Positions 8,329 to 17,201 of a stretch of DNA of 64,000 nt are shown here, one piece after another; within the stretch, counting starts at the first letter, position 1, and each line of letters opens with the position of its first letter. The position numbers and the translations under genes were made by a program. Origin of the DNA: Candidatus Schekmanbacteria bacterium (lineage in GTDB: Bacteria; CSSED10-310; JACPHN01). The stretch spans positions 65,098 to 129,097 of the forward strand of contig JACPHN010000269.1 of the NCBI GenBank assembly GCA_016188575.1. Direction: 5' to 3'. The notes beneath the pieces are model-generated. The model searched no databases, was not told the origin of the DNA, and was given only the letters and a program-made list of their open reading frames with translations.

Positions 8329-11300
8329 CTAACCGAGGTCGTAGCGCGCCAGCTTGCGCCGGACGGTGGTGCTGTGATACCCCAGGTACTCGGCGATGGC
8401 GGGCTGATTGGCGGGCATGCGCTCAAGCAGCACCTTGAACATGAGGCATTCGCATAGCTCGATGGGGCTCAATACTCCGGGGTCGGCGTTTTCCGTGTCC
8501 AGGGATAGCAACTGCTCGAGGTGGCAAGCGAGCGGATGTCCGACGACGGCATCGCCGAGGCTCAGGTAGGCGCTGTCCGCGAGTCGCTTGCGGAGGGTCG
8601 GTCGGCTGAGGCCGAGGAGAGCGGCCGCGCGCGACAGGTTTCCCTCGCAAACCGCGAGCGCTTTACTGGTGAGATAGGCGGCGAGACAATCGACAGGTGA
8701 TTCTGCTCCGGCGACGCCGCGCTCCCAGACGGCGTCAAGCCAGGCCGCGACCAGGTTGGAGGCTTGGGGTTCCGGCTCGCTCGCGCCGAATATCCGCGCC
8801 GGGTCGGGGTGTGCTTGCGGCGCCGCGGCGACAGCGACTGCTTCACCCGTGTTGCTGGCGGTCCGCCCGCCTGGCGGCGTTCGCCACGCGGTCGTGGGCG
8901 GCAGACCCGGCGCACCCGAAGAAGCCACGCCCATGCCGTTTGCCGCAGGCTCGAAAGTAGCGGCAGGCGGCGGGGCGGCGGGGCGCACCGTGATCTTCGC
9001 AAGATCCAGCTCGAGATCCGCGGCCCGTAGCTCAGGCCCTTCACCGAGGAGGACAGCGCGCTGGATTCGGTTCTGGAGCTCCCGGATATTTCCGGGCCAG
9101 GGGTACAACGTCATCGCGCGTACTAGCCCGGCGTCGAAGGTGGGAACCTCTCTCCGCGCTTCGGAGGCAAACCGCTGGGCGAAGTGGCGCGCGAGCAGGA
9201 GAACATCGTCTCCGCGTTCTCGCAGTGGCGGCACCTGGATGGGGATTACCGAGAGTCGGTAATAGAGATCCTCGCGGTAGGTGCCCGACTTTGCCATGGC
9301 AGCGAGATCGCGATGCGTGGCACCGACGAGCCGGAAGTCCACGGTGATGTCCTCGCGGCCGCCGACGCGGCGGATTGTCTTCACTTGCAGAACGCGCAGC
9401 AGCTTGACCTGCAAGGGCAGCGGCAATTCACCGACCTCGTCAAGCATGAGTGTCCCGCCCTCGGCTGCTTCGAACCGGCCGATGTGGCGCCGGCTTGCGC
9501 CGGTAAACGCCCCGGATTCATGTCCGAATAGCTCGCTTTCCAGGAGCGTTTCGGGAATTGCACCGCAGTCGACCACGACGAAAGGTCCACTGCGCCGGTC
9601 CGAGGTGTGGTGCAGGAGCCGGCAGATCTCCTCCTTGCCGGTGCCGCTTTCGCCCAGGACGAGCACGGTTGCGTCGGAATGCGCCACGCGCCGGACCATG
9701 TCGAAGACGCTGATCATCGAGGGGTGCGTGGCAATCAGTTTCAGCTCGCTGCCGATGAGCCGCTTCAGAGAAACGTTCTCCTCACGGAGGCGGCGCTCCT
9801 CTCTGACCCGGGCGACAACAGTCGATTCGATGATCTGGGCATGATCTATCGCGCGCCCGATTTGCGAGGCGACGATTTCCAGAAGCTCGAGCCCCTGTTC
9901 GCCGAGATCCAGCGCGCGCCGTCCCCCTTGCGTCGCCAGGTAGAAGACGCCGAGTAGCGAACGCTCATGGAGAATCGGCAACGCCAGCTCGCGGCAGGTT
10001 CCGAGGTCTGGACCTTGCTCGCGGCTCTGCGTGACTGTTCCATCCCAGAAGGCGGCCTGCTTGCTGGCCGCCGCTGCGAGCGCGAGGTCCGGGACGGTGC
10101 GGTCGTCATTGGGCTGCGGGCAATCGGGCCTTGAGTCCACCCACGCTACCAGCTTCAACGGCTGCTCCGCCACAAGGCGATACAGCGCCGCCCGGTCGCC
10201 GCGAGAGAAGTTCAGGAGGTCTTCGATGGCGCGCACGAGCGTCTCTTTGAGATCATCGAGCGACGAGACGTGTGCGAGCGCACCCCACATCTTGATAGCC
10301 GTTCGCAGCCCTCGCCCCTCCATCCACCCGAGGTGCGAAGACGCCATCGTGTCGCCATCGGTGGGTGAGCACAAGATTTCTGGCCGGCACCGCTCGACCC
10401 GATTCCCGCCGGCGCGTTTCGCTGACTCCAGTGTCCGCAGCGCCGCGGCAAGCAGGGACTCGGGGCGAACGTCCTCGACGTCCGTGACGTCAACCACCGC
10501 GGCGCTAGCTGTCGTGAGTAGCACCGTGCCCGGATTGGTCGCGGCGAGGGCTTGCACGACCTCAGTGGCCTTGACCTCCACCTCGCTTCCGCTCACGCCG
10601 GCGGCCAGCACGGCGATAGTTGCGCCACCAAAGTGGCCGACGATCTCACCGGCGTTGAAGCGAGCGCGAATTACCCGAATGAATTCTGAAAGTATCGCAT
10701 CACCTTTTTCAAATCCGCGCTCACGGTTGAGCTCGCGCAGCCGGTCTACGGCAAACAGTGCCAGCGACACGGGGAAGGGATGCTTGCGGGCCGCGGCAAG
10801 ATAACGAGCAAGCAGGCGGAGAAGCCCATGGCGCGTAATGCCGCCGGTCAGCGAGTGGCCATCGGGCTTCGGCATCAGGTCGCGAAGGAACAGGAGGCAT
10901 CCAAGCCTCCTTGCTACCCCACACAAGTCCCCGAGATCGGCTTCCGTAAGCGCCTTCCGTGGCACCCGGGTCTCGACGAGAATCCCACCGAGTGTGATCT
11001 CCGGCACGTGGGGGTTCGTGATTCCGGACGATCCGAGGGCGAGCCCAGACGGAGCCTGGATGGGGACCCACGCGAGGGATGAGATGTCGCTCGGCCAGGC
11101 CGCAGTGTCCGCTCGTAGCGCGGCGCCGAGCTCGGAGAGCTCGCGTGACGCCCACACGCGTGGTGCGTCGCAGAGGCCGAGATCATCGAACCTGCGCAGC
11201 ACCGCTGTTGCGAGAGCGTTGCCGAGCGGAGCGGCACCGGCAATTTGCCAGGGTTCGCCATGATTGCCGCCGGCGTCTTCAAAAGCGACTGCGAATACCC

Positions 11301-13902
11301 CTTCGGAGGCCACGAGCTTGCGCGCTGCGTGGGAAACGCTGGCGAGGAAGCTATCGGAGGGCAGGGCGGCGGCGGAGAGGACCCGATCGAGCAGGCGGTG
11401 CCTCAACAGCGAGCGAACGCGCGCGGACAGCTCGCGTGGATCAAATGGCTTCGGGAGGTAATCGTCGGCGCCGCAGGAGAGCCCAAGCACGGCCCCCTCC
11501 GCGCCGGCTCGTGCCGTGAGCACAAGAACTGGAACGTGGCTTGTGGCCGCATCTGACTTGAGCTCGCGCACCAGCTCAAAGCCGGACTTCTTGGGCATCA
11601 TCACGTCGGTGACAATCAGGTCCGGATCCCCGGCTCTCGCCTTGGCGATTCCTTCGTCGCCGTCCTCGGCCAAAATAACCACATGATCCGGGCGGAGGAT
11701 CTCCACGAGATAGGCGCGCATGTCCGGGCTGTCCTCGACTACGAGGATCGTAGCCGCCGTCTGCGACCCGCTTCCCGCGTCCAGGCGCCGGGTGTCGTCG
11801 GCGGCGCAAGAGGATTTCGCCGGCTCGGCGGCGACCATGGCGAGCTGCGGTGTGCCCAGCGTGCCCAGACAACCGGGGACCTCCACCCAGGCGCGACGAA
11901 TCGGAATCGACACGCGGAAGGTCGTACCTGCACCGACAGTGCTCGCGACTTCGATCGCACCACCATGCAAGGCCACGATCTCTTTGGCCAGCGGCAGCCC
12001 CAGGCCCGTCCCGGATTGTGGCGTCCGAAAGCTCTCCGCTGCCAACCTGCGGGCGTAGCTGGCGGTCGATACTTGACGAAACGGTTGAAATAGGTGTGGA
12101 ATTTCGTCTCCGGCGATGCCGCATCCGGTGTCCGTAACGGAAAAAACGAGATCGTCGCCATCCACGTGCACCGACAGCGTGATCTTGCCGCCGTCAGGAG
12201 TGAACTTTATCGCATTACCGAGCAGATTCAGCAGCACCTGCCCGATCTTGTCGCCGTCAAAAACCATGGACGGCAGCGTGCTCGGCCCTTCATACTCCAT
12301 GCGGATGTGGCAGGACTTTGCTGCCGGAGCGCCTTCTTCGACGACTTGTCGGGCGACGACGGCGGCGTCCCAGGCGGCGAGCTCGAGCGACATCTGGCGG
12401 GCTTCGACCTTGGCGAAATCAAGCAGGAGATTGACCTGACGAAGCAGTCTTCGCCCGTTTCTGATGGCCATCTCCAGCGCCTGGCGCCAGCCTGGCGGCG
12501 GCCCATCTTGCTCGAGAACCGAGGTGAGCGGCCCCAGCAGCAGCGTGAGTGGAGTACGAAGCTCGTGCGAAACGCGCGCGAAGAACGCGCTCTTTTCGCG
12601 GTCGACCCGCTGCAGCTCGGTGTTGGCGATCTCGAGCTCCCGCGTGCGATCGGCAACGCGGCGCTCGAGGTTGCGGCGCAGCGCATCGAGCTCTCCGAAA
12701 ACGCGCGAGTAGCGATCGGCCAGGGTGACCGCCATGGCGACGAGGAGAACGCCGAAACCGACCGAGAGCAGGCGCGGCGTATCGAGCACATCGTGGTCCC
12801 GGAGAATATCGTTGGCGACCGCGATGGCGACGCCGCCGATGCCAATGGCAATCGTCGAGGCATCTGCATTGCCGCGCCAGGCCTCGCGGATGACCAGTGC
12901 CGGCACGAACACAATCTGGGGTAGAACGGCGAGCTCGAAGGCGGCCATGGCGGCGACACTGAGATGTAACCCGGGCCAGGCAGGGACAATGACCGCCAAG
13001 AGGACGAAGGACATCTGGTAGGCGCGCAGCCCGCGGCTAATGCGCAAGCCCAGCATCGGAATGAGGAATTGCAGGACTATCGCCGGCATGGAGAACAGAA
13101 ATACGTAGTCTAGCTCCTTCATCAGTATGAAGTCGTCTGTTATACGATATTTCCACTGCGTCTGAACGAAGCTATACGCTGCCAGATTCATGGCGAATAG
13201 CCCGAACCAGAAGTAATCTTCTACCTGTCGCCTCCTTCTGTAGAGCTGGATCTGATAAAGGCCGGTGCAGAAGAATAGAGACGTCAGCAGGAGCTCGGTA
13301 ATTTCCGAAAGAAGCTCGCGCCAGATCAAGGCGTCGATTGGCCCAATCGAGAATGGGCCTTCGAAGGGACCGGACTTGGCGGCGCGCTGCCCGGCCCACC
13401 GCCACATGCGGATGGCGACAAGGACGCGGCCATCGTCCGGGATCGCCGCCCGGGGGAGCCGAAAAATCGCCCGGCGATCCCACTGCGGTTCGGCGTTCGG
13501 CGGCAGGCGACCGACTCCACCGAGCTTCAGTCCGCCGGCAAAGACCTCATAAGCGTCGCCGATTTTGCCCATGGCGAGACCGAGGTGGTCACCGCGGTCC
13601 GCGCGGTCACCGAGCGCCTCCGGAGCTAGCTGGACCTCACGTCGGTACCAGGCGATACCGGAATAGGCCCGCAGCTCATTCCACTCCCACGGCGCGGGAA
13701 GCTCTCTGAGGCGCCAGCCGCGATCATCGAAATCAGGTCGCGCCCAAGCCGCATCATCGCCGAGCTGGAAGTGCCAGGCTCCGGAAATGTCCGCGATTCG
13801 TTCCGCGGATGCTTCCGATTCCTGCCGTTCGCCTCCACAGCCTGCCAACAGCAGGAACGCCACTGCGGCGGCCGCCCGTGCTGCCCAGCCACACCCTCGC
13901 AT
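8329..13902 (-). CDS. Single-chain membrane sensor: 7TM-hybrid histidine kinase fused to a sigma-54 activator
   Basis: About 1857 residues from 13902 (an upstream ATG at 13944 gives 1871; numbers below use that form). Signal/lipobox LLLAGC ends at C36; 50-205 is a beta-jelly-roll-like periplasmic domain; 210-410 holds about seven membrane helices; 412-450 is a coiled coil. HisKA has H460 in SHELRTP; HATPase has N577, DTGCGI (605-610) and GTGLGL (645-650). The receiver has D780 and K832. About 860-1025 is GAF-like, and 1030-1185 is GGDEF-like but reads FGGAT instead of GGDEF, so it is probably inactive. A GAF lies at 1210-1370. The AAA+ domain has GESGTGKE (1431-1438), GAFTGA (1478-1483) and GGTLMLDE (1496-1503). 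A Pro/Ala linker leads to two HTH segments (1765-1788 and 1846-1869). Kinase, receiver and DNA-binding output are thus on one membrane-anchored chain. The start is uncertain: neither ATG has a strong ribosome site. Confidence 0.85.
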   Translation of the reverse strand: MRGCGWAARAAAAVAFLLLAGCGGERQESEASAERIADISGAWHFQLGDDAAWARPDFDDRGWRLRELPAPWEWNELRAYSGIAWYRREVQLAPEALGDRADRGDHLGLAMGKIGDAYEVFAGGLKLGGVGRLPPNAEPQWDRRAIFRLPRAAIPDDGRVLVAIRMWRWAGQRAAKSGPFEGPFSIGPIDALIWRELLSEITELLLTSLFFCTGLYQIQLYRRRRQVEDYFWFGLFAMNLAAYSFVQTQWKYRITDDFILMKELDYVFLFSMPAIVLQFLIPMLGLRISRGLRAYQMSFVLLAVIVPAWPGLHLSVAAMAAFELAVLPQIVFVPALVIREAWRGNADASTIAIGIGGVAIAVANDILRDHDVLDTPRLLSVGFGVLLVAMAVTLADRYSRVFGELDALRRNLERRVADRTRELEIANTELQRVDREKSAFFARVSHELRTPLTLLLGPLTSVLEQDGPPPGWRQALEMAIRNGRRLLRQVNLLLDFAKVEARQMSLELAAWDAAVVARQVVEEGAPAAKSCHIRMEYEGPSTLPSMVFDGDKIGQVLLNLLGNAIKFTPDGGKITLSVHVDGDDLVFSVTDTGCGIAGDEIPHLFQPFRQVSTASYARRLAAESFRTPQSGTGLGLPLAKEIVALHGGAIEVASTVGAGTTFRVSIPIRRAWVEVPGCLGTLGTPQLAMVAAEPAKSSCAADDTRRLDAGSGSQTAATILVVEDSPDMRAYLVEILRPDHVVILAEDGDEGIAKARAGDPDLIVTDVMMPKKSGFELVRELKSDAATSHVPVLVLTARAGAEGAVLGLSCGADDYLPKPFDPRELSARVRSLLRHRLLDRVLSAAALPSDSFLASVSHAARKLVASEGVFAVAFEDAGGNHGEPWQIAGAAPLGNALATAVLRRFDDLGLCDAPRVWASRELSELGAALRADTAAWPSDISSLAWVPIQAPSGLALGSSGITNPHVPEITLGGILVETRVPRKALTEADLGDLCGVARRLGCLLFLRDLMPKPDGHSLTGGITRHGLLRLLARYLAAARKHPFPVSLALFAVDRLRELNRERGFEKGDAILSEFIRVIRARFNAGEIVGHFGGATIAVLAAGVSGSEVEVKATEVVQALAATNPGTVLLTTASAAVVDVTDVEDVRPESLLAAALRTLESAKRAGGNRVERCRPEILCSPTDGDTMASSHLGWMEGRGLRTAIKMWGALAHVSSLDDLKETLVRAIEDLLNFSRGDRAALYRLVAEQPLKLVAWVDSRPDCPQPNDDRTVPDLALAAAASKQAAFWDGTVTQSREQGPDLGTCRELALPILHERSLLGVFYLATQGGRRALDLGEQGLELLEIVASQIGRAIDHAQIIESTVVARVREERRLREENVSLKRLIGSELKLIATHPSMISVFDMVRRVAHSDATVLVLGESGTGKEEICRLLHHTSDRRSGPFVVVDCGAIPETLLESELFGHESGAFTGASRRHIGRFEAAEGGTLMLDEVGELPLPLQVKLLRVLQVKTIRRVGGREDITVDFRLVGATHRDLAAMAKSGTYREDLYYRLSVIPIQVPPLRERGDDVLLLARHFAQRFASEARREVPTFDAGLVRAMTLYPWPGNIRELQNRIQRAVLLGEGPELRAADLELDLAKITVRPAAPPPAATFEPAANGMGVASSGAPGLPPTTAWRTPPGGRTASNTGEAVAVAAAPQAHPDPARIFGASEPEPQASNLVAAWLDAVWERGVAGAESPVDCLAAYLTSKALAVCEGNLSRAAALLGLSRPTLRKRLADSAYLSLGDAVVGHPLACHLEQLLSLDTENADPGVLSPIELCECLMFKVLLERMPANQPAIAEYLGYHSTTVRRKLARYDLG

Positions 13903-14344
13903 GCGCGCCGCTGAAATCGATTTCGCTTCATGACTGCCGACCATGTAACAGCGTTACGCTCTGCGCGGCGGTCGCCGAGGCGGCGACGCGCACCGCGCGA
14001 TCGCCTTTCCACCCGTTTGACGAACTGGCTGCGGCCCAGCGGACGAGTACCTCGCCAGGGGAGTATACCCGGAAGCCTGTCGCGAATCGAGCCCAAGCAG
14101 CTCGGGTTTGCAGGTGCTGGCGCCAGGCACGCGCGGATCGAGCGCTCGAAGAAGGGCTGCTCGAGTCGCGCGAACAGACGCGACGCTGCACCAGTACGGC
14201 AAGGGTGCTCATCTCCTCGCGCGCCGCTTTCGCAAGCAGGCCGAAAGTAGCGGGGGCGAGTGCGAGATGCGCGGCATCGCTCAGGTCGCGGCGAGAGGCA
14301 CACGGGGAAAGTGCCCTCGACCCAGAGCGCGGAGGAGGATAGGG
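13903..14344. other. Gap of about 440 bp without a convincing gene
   Basis: Several frames are open on both strands, as usual at this G+C, but none has a good start, ribosome site or recognisable product. A short dyad GTAAC-AGC-GTTAC (13945-13957) abuts the upstream start of the giant sensor gene. The gap would be the leader if that gene were transcribed with the small ORF at 14345-14452. Confidence 0.4.
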
Positions 14345-14452
14345 CTACTTGGCCTGAAAACGGCCGAGAATGCGGAAGCCGACGTTGATCAACGCACCGG
14401 CGGCAAGAATCCCGAGACCCACACCCACAGATCCCACAAGTAGCGATGACAT
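14345..14452 (-). CDS. 35-residue Gly-rich membrane peptide
   Basis: ATG at 14452, preceded by a strong GGAGGTAAGGAAC ribosome site, starts a 35-codon frame ending TAG at 14345. The peptide is one hydrophobic helix with repeated Gly (VGSVGVGLGILAAGALINVG) and a basic tail (FRILGRFQAK), as in small inner-membrane regulators or stress peptides. A sigma-54-type promoter lies about 110 bp upstream and paired dyads further up. The next gene on this strand, 440 bp away, is the giant sigma-54 activator, so this peptide is a good candidate for its target and possibly for a sensor partner (inference). Too short to assign to a family; the excellent ribosome site is the main support. Confidence 0.65.
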   Translation of the reverse strand: MSSLLVGSVGVGLGILAAGALINVGFRILGRFQAK

Positions 14453-14465
14453 GTTCCTTACCTCC

Positions 14466-14481
14466 GTGCTGTTCGCAGCAC
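14466..14481 (-). promoter_or_regulatory. Perfect hairpin touching the ribosome site of the 35-residue ORF
   Basis: On the minus strand GTGCTG-CGAA-CAGCAC folds into a 6-bp stem with a 4-nt loop and is followed directly by GGAGG. It could stabilise the leader or modulate ribosome access. The structure is seen; the function is inferred. Confidence 0.4.
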
Positions 14482-14560
14482 AGCCACTACCACACCAATC
14501 TCTGTCCCAAGTCCGGGCGGTTTTTCGACCGCTCCACCATAGACGGACAACCATGAAGAA

Positions 14561-14576
14561 TGCAAGCCCCATACCA
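14561..14576 (-). promoter_or_regulatory. Sigma-54 promoter candidate for the 35-residue ORF
   Basis: On the minus strand TGGTATGGGGCTTGCA fits TGGYAYG-N4-TTGCA with both invariant dinucleotides at correct spacing. The predicted start is near 14549, leaving a leader of about 97 nt. Confidence 0.6.
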
Positions 14577-14650
14577 ACGCCGGCAAGGCGAGGAAATGGC
14601 GCGCTCTCTGAATTGCCGAGTGCGTCGCCAAGACTGCGACGTGGGGAATT

Positions 14651-14721
14651 TGACACAACTGTCAGAAAACCGGCAGGGTAACAATGCCGTGAGGCTGTCT
14701 ACAAGCAGACACAGATGTGTC
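14651..14721. promoter_or_regulatory. Cluster of GACA/TGTC dyads, candidate enhancer sites
   Basis: TGACA-CAAC-TGTCA (14651-14664) and GACACA-GA-TGTGTC (14708-14721) share GACACA-N2-TGT. A third arrangement, TGTCT-N6-AGACA (14696-14711), overlaps the second. They lie about 100-170 bp upstream of the predicted sigma-54 start, the usual place for activator sites. A further short hairpin, CCGGC-ACA-GCCGG, follows at 14725-14737. Confidence 0.45.
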
Positions 14722-14767
14722 CATCCGGCACAGCCGGGGGCGCGCGCAACCGCGCCACCGTGACGCC

Positions 14768-14905
14768 CAGAATCCACCGCCAGTGCGACTGCGAGCTGAG
14801 CGAAAAGCGCATCACGAAAACCCCTCACCACGCCTGCCCCCGCTTGCGGGAGGAGGGCCGGAGGGGGGCACAGTCACGTCGACGAAGAACAGGCGGTGGC
14901 TTCAG
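14768..14905 (+). repeat. Palindromic repeat family, complete copy B
   Basis: About 138 bp. It starts CAGAATCCACCGCC, has a central GC-rich hairpin (CCCCCGCTTGCGGG) and ends GGCGGTGGCTTCAG. It matches copy E at 34899-35036 along its length, including the internal blocks CGAAAAC and GGAGGGGGGC. Flanking GACGCC and GGTGCC match at only four of six positions, so any target duplication is worn. Confidence 0.8.
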
Positions 14906-15034
14906 GGTGCCGCCGCCATGATTGCGTGGCCGGCAATCACGGTATATGCTGCGGCACTCCGGCGGCGGTGGCGATTTTGCCGCGTGCCCCGGCTGCGTCG
15001 CTGTGATTCCCGTACCGAGCTCGGAGGAAGGTTC

Positions 15035-15919
15035 ATGATCAGCTCCCCGCGCGCCGCGGCAACCGTTGTCGTCATGCGCGATAGCCTCGCCGGCCCACCT
15101 GAGGTGTTCTTGCTCAAACGGCACGGTCAAGCCTCCTTCATGGGCGGTGCACACGTGTTCCCGGGCGGCGCGGTCGACCCCTCCGACAGCTCGCCGGACC
15201 TCGCGGGTGCCTGCGGGGAGAACGCTCTAGAAAACTTGGGTCACCTGTGCTCCGAGGTCGGCGCCAGCGCCGCCACCGCCATTCTCGTCTGCGCAGCTCG
15301 CGAGGTGTTCGAGGAATCCGGCCTGCTATTGGCGTATGGGTCCAGGAGCGACGCGTCCCGCGACGCGCTGGTGGACCTGAACGGAGACTTTGCGGTGAGC
15401 GCCGCGGCTGCGCGGCAGAAGCTGATCGCCGGGCAGGGGAGCTTTGCCGCGCTGGTCTCGAGCCACGGACTTGTGCTTGCCATCGATCGTCTGGCCTACT
15501 TCGCTCACTGGATTACCCCGGAAATTGAACCCAAGCGGTTCGATGCTCGCTTTTTCATGGCCGTGGCGCCGCGAGACCAGCACGCCGGCCACGACCGGGC
15601 CGAGACAACCGCATCGGTGTGGCTCAGCCCGGCCGCGGCAATCGACTGCTACGAGGCGGGGGAAATTGTGCTCGCGCCTCCGACTCTTGTCGTCCTCGAT
15701 CGTCTCGCCCACTTCGACTCGGCCGCGGCTGCTTTTGCCGCGCTACGCGCCACCGCGGCGGTGCCGCCCGTGATGCCGAAGCTCTTGGCGGCAGCTTCAT
15801 CCATCGTCTTGTTGCTGCCCGGCGATCCCGAGTACGGGGACGGGCATGTCGCTGCGGTGGCCGGCGAGCCAGTGCGCATCGAGCTGTGCGACCGCAAATG
15901 GCGACTCCTGCGCGCCTGA
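15035..15919 (+). CDS. NUDIX hydrolase (NUDT19-like)
   Basis: 294 residues. The early block RAAATVVVMRD...EVFLLKRH, the FPGGAVDPSD motif and the core AAREVFEESGLLL identify a NUDIX hydrolase; REVFEESG supplies the metal-binding Glu residues. A long insert between FPGG and the REVFEE helix, and a C-terminal part with WITPE..PKRFDARFF, are as in NUDT19-type CoA/acyl-CoA diphosphatases. GGAGGAAGG just before the ATG at 15035 sets the start. It would act in the cytoplasm on a nucleoside-diphosphate-linked compound; the exact substrate is unknown. thyX follows 11 bp downstream, so the two are likely co-transcribed. Confidence 0.85.
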   Translation: MISSPRAAATVVVMRDSLAGPPEVFLLKRHGQASFMGGAHVFPGGAVDPSDSSPDLAGACGENALENLGHLCSEVGASAATAILVCAAREVFEESGLLLAYGSRSDASRDALVDLNGDFAVSAAAARQKLIAGQGSFAALVSSHGLVLAIDRLAYFAHWITPEIEPKRFDARFFMAVAPRDQHAGHDRAETTASVWLSPAAAIDCYEAGEIVLAPPTLVVLDRLAHFDSAAAAFAALRATAAVPPVMPKLLAAASSIVLLLPGDPEYGDGHVAAVAGEPVRIELCDRKWRLLRA

Positions 15920-15930
15920 GGTGATGCAGC

Positions 15931-16707
15931 ATGCAAATCGATATCATCCGGCAACCGCGCGTGACCCTGGTGGCAGCGCCGCAATTTCACTACCCCCCGC
16001 ACCTTGCGTGGCGCTCGGACAACGACGCGGATGGCGAGGTACTCGCGGAATTCGCCGGTCGCCTGTGCTACCTGTCGTTCGGGAAGGAAGCGGGTATCGA
16101 CGCGGGCCACAAGACTGTGGCGGGAAGAACCACCGCTGCCTCCTATCTGCAAAACATTCTGGAGGTCAAACACGGAAGCGTTCTCGAGCATGCCGTGTGG
16201 AGCCTTCTCATTGAGGGCGTCAGCCGCAGCCTGACACACGAGCTCGTTCGCCATCGCGCCGGTTTCGCGTTCAGCCAGCTCAGTCAGCGCTACGTCGAGG
16301 AGTCCGCCGTCGCCTTCGTGCTCCCTCCCGAGATTCATGAACCGGGCCGCGCGTTTGAGACTTGGTGCACGGCGTGCCAGGCCGCGCTCGCGGCGTACCG
16401 GGAGTTGCTTTCGGAGCTCCGCGTGGAGCTCGGAGGCGACGCGGGCGTCAAGCGGCTAAGGCAAACGGCGCGGGCGGTGCTTCCAAACTGCGTCGAAACC
16501 AAGATTGTGGTCAGCGGCAACGGCAGATCCTGGCGCCACTTTGTGGAGATGCGCGGGTCGCCGGCGGCCGAAACCGAGATCCGCCGCCTGGCGGTTACGG
16601 TAGCACGAGCGCTGCGCGTGTGCGCTCCAAACATTTTCGGGGACATCGAGGAAGCGGACGCCGAGGCGGGAGTTCCGTGCCTGGTCGTGCGTCACTCAAA
16701 AGTGTAA
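15931..16707 (+). CDS. thyX: Flavin-dependent thymidylate synthase
   Basis: 258 residues. The signature RHRAGFAFSQLSQRY, with RHR at 107-109 and S118, is the ThyX dUMP/FAD motif. The substrate-binding LPNCVETKIVVSGNGRSWRHFVEMR segment and H81 (VKHGSVLEH) agree. ThyX makes dTMP from dUMP using methylene-tetrahydrofolate and reduced flavin, replacing ThyA. GAGGTGATG lies before the start. It is the downstream gene of a two-gene unit with the NUDIX hydrolase. Length and motifs look intact. Confidence 0.95.
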   Translation: MQIDIIRQPRVTLVAAPQFHYPPHLAWRSDNDADGEVLAEFAGRLCYLSFGKEAGIDAGHKTVAGRTTAASYLQNILEVKHGSVLEHAVWSLLIEGVSRSLTHELVRHRAGFAFSQLSQRYVEESAVAFVLPPEIHEPGRAFETWCTACQAALAAYRELLSELRVELGGDAGVKRLRQTARAVLPNCVETKIVVSGNGRSWRHFVEMRGSPAAETEIRRLAVTVARALRVCAPNIFGDIEEADAEAGVPCLVVRHSKV

Positions 16708-16715
16708 GATATACA

Positions 16716-16961
16716 TCACGTTTCCACCGCGGGCGTGAGCACGCCGCTGCGGCGATCGAGATAGACCCGGGCCACTGTGTCGCCGGGGCAGATCCGCAGA
16801 GTGTGATCGAAGCTCGCGCGCGCCCCCATGCGATCCCCGCGGTGGAAACACTCGCCGCCCCTGCCAAAGACCTCGATCGCCGCGATCTTGGCCTCTCGGA
16901 GAGGCGGCGGATCGCCGTCGACGGCTTCGTAAACGTCGACCACACCCGCGCTCCCGCGCAC
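16716..16961 (-). pseudogene. C-terminal remnant of an adenylate/guanylate-cyclase-type protein
   Basis: 81 residues reading VRGSAGVVDVYEAVDGDPPPLREAK, then a TPR-like helix pair and PGDTVARVYLDR. This is the standard end of bacterial class III cyclases that carry a C-terminal TPR-like tail (VRGK..PV.VYEV.DGDPP..R..K, PGD..A..YL.R). No cyclase catalytic motif is found upstream in any frame, and the frame loses similarity above about 16961. I read it as the leftover of a truncated gene next to thyX. The stop lies 8 bp from the thyX stop. Confidence 0.5.
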
Positions 16962-17201
16962 GTGAGCGCGGTGGCAATCCACAGTCGTCCTGCGTCGGCT
17001 TCGGCGATATCGGCAACGACGGGGTTCTGACTGCTCACCGCGGCCGCGGCGAGCGCATTGCATCCACTCTCCGCGCTGCTCGCGCGGCGCGAGGCTTGAC
17101 AGAGCTGGCAGCATCGCCGTAACAACAACACACTTTGGATGGCGTTGCGCGCTCCGGGCGGCAGATCATGGCGTCGGGTCGCGCGCAGCACAACCGCCGA
17201 A

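Noticed and set aside
13945-13957. GTAAC-AGC-GTTAC dyad as the operator of the giant sensor gene
   Set aside because: It adjoins the doubtful upstream ATG, has no partner site, and short dyads occur by chance.
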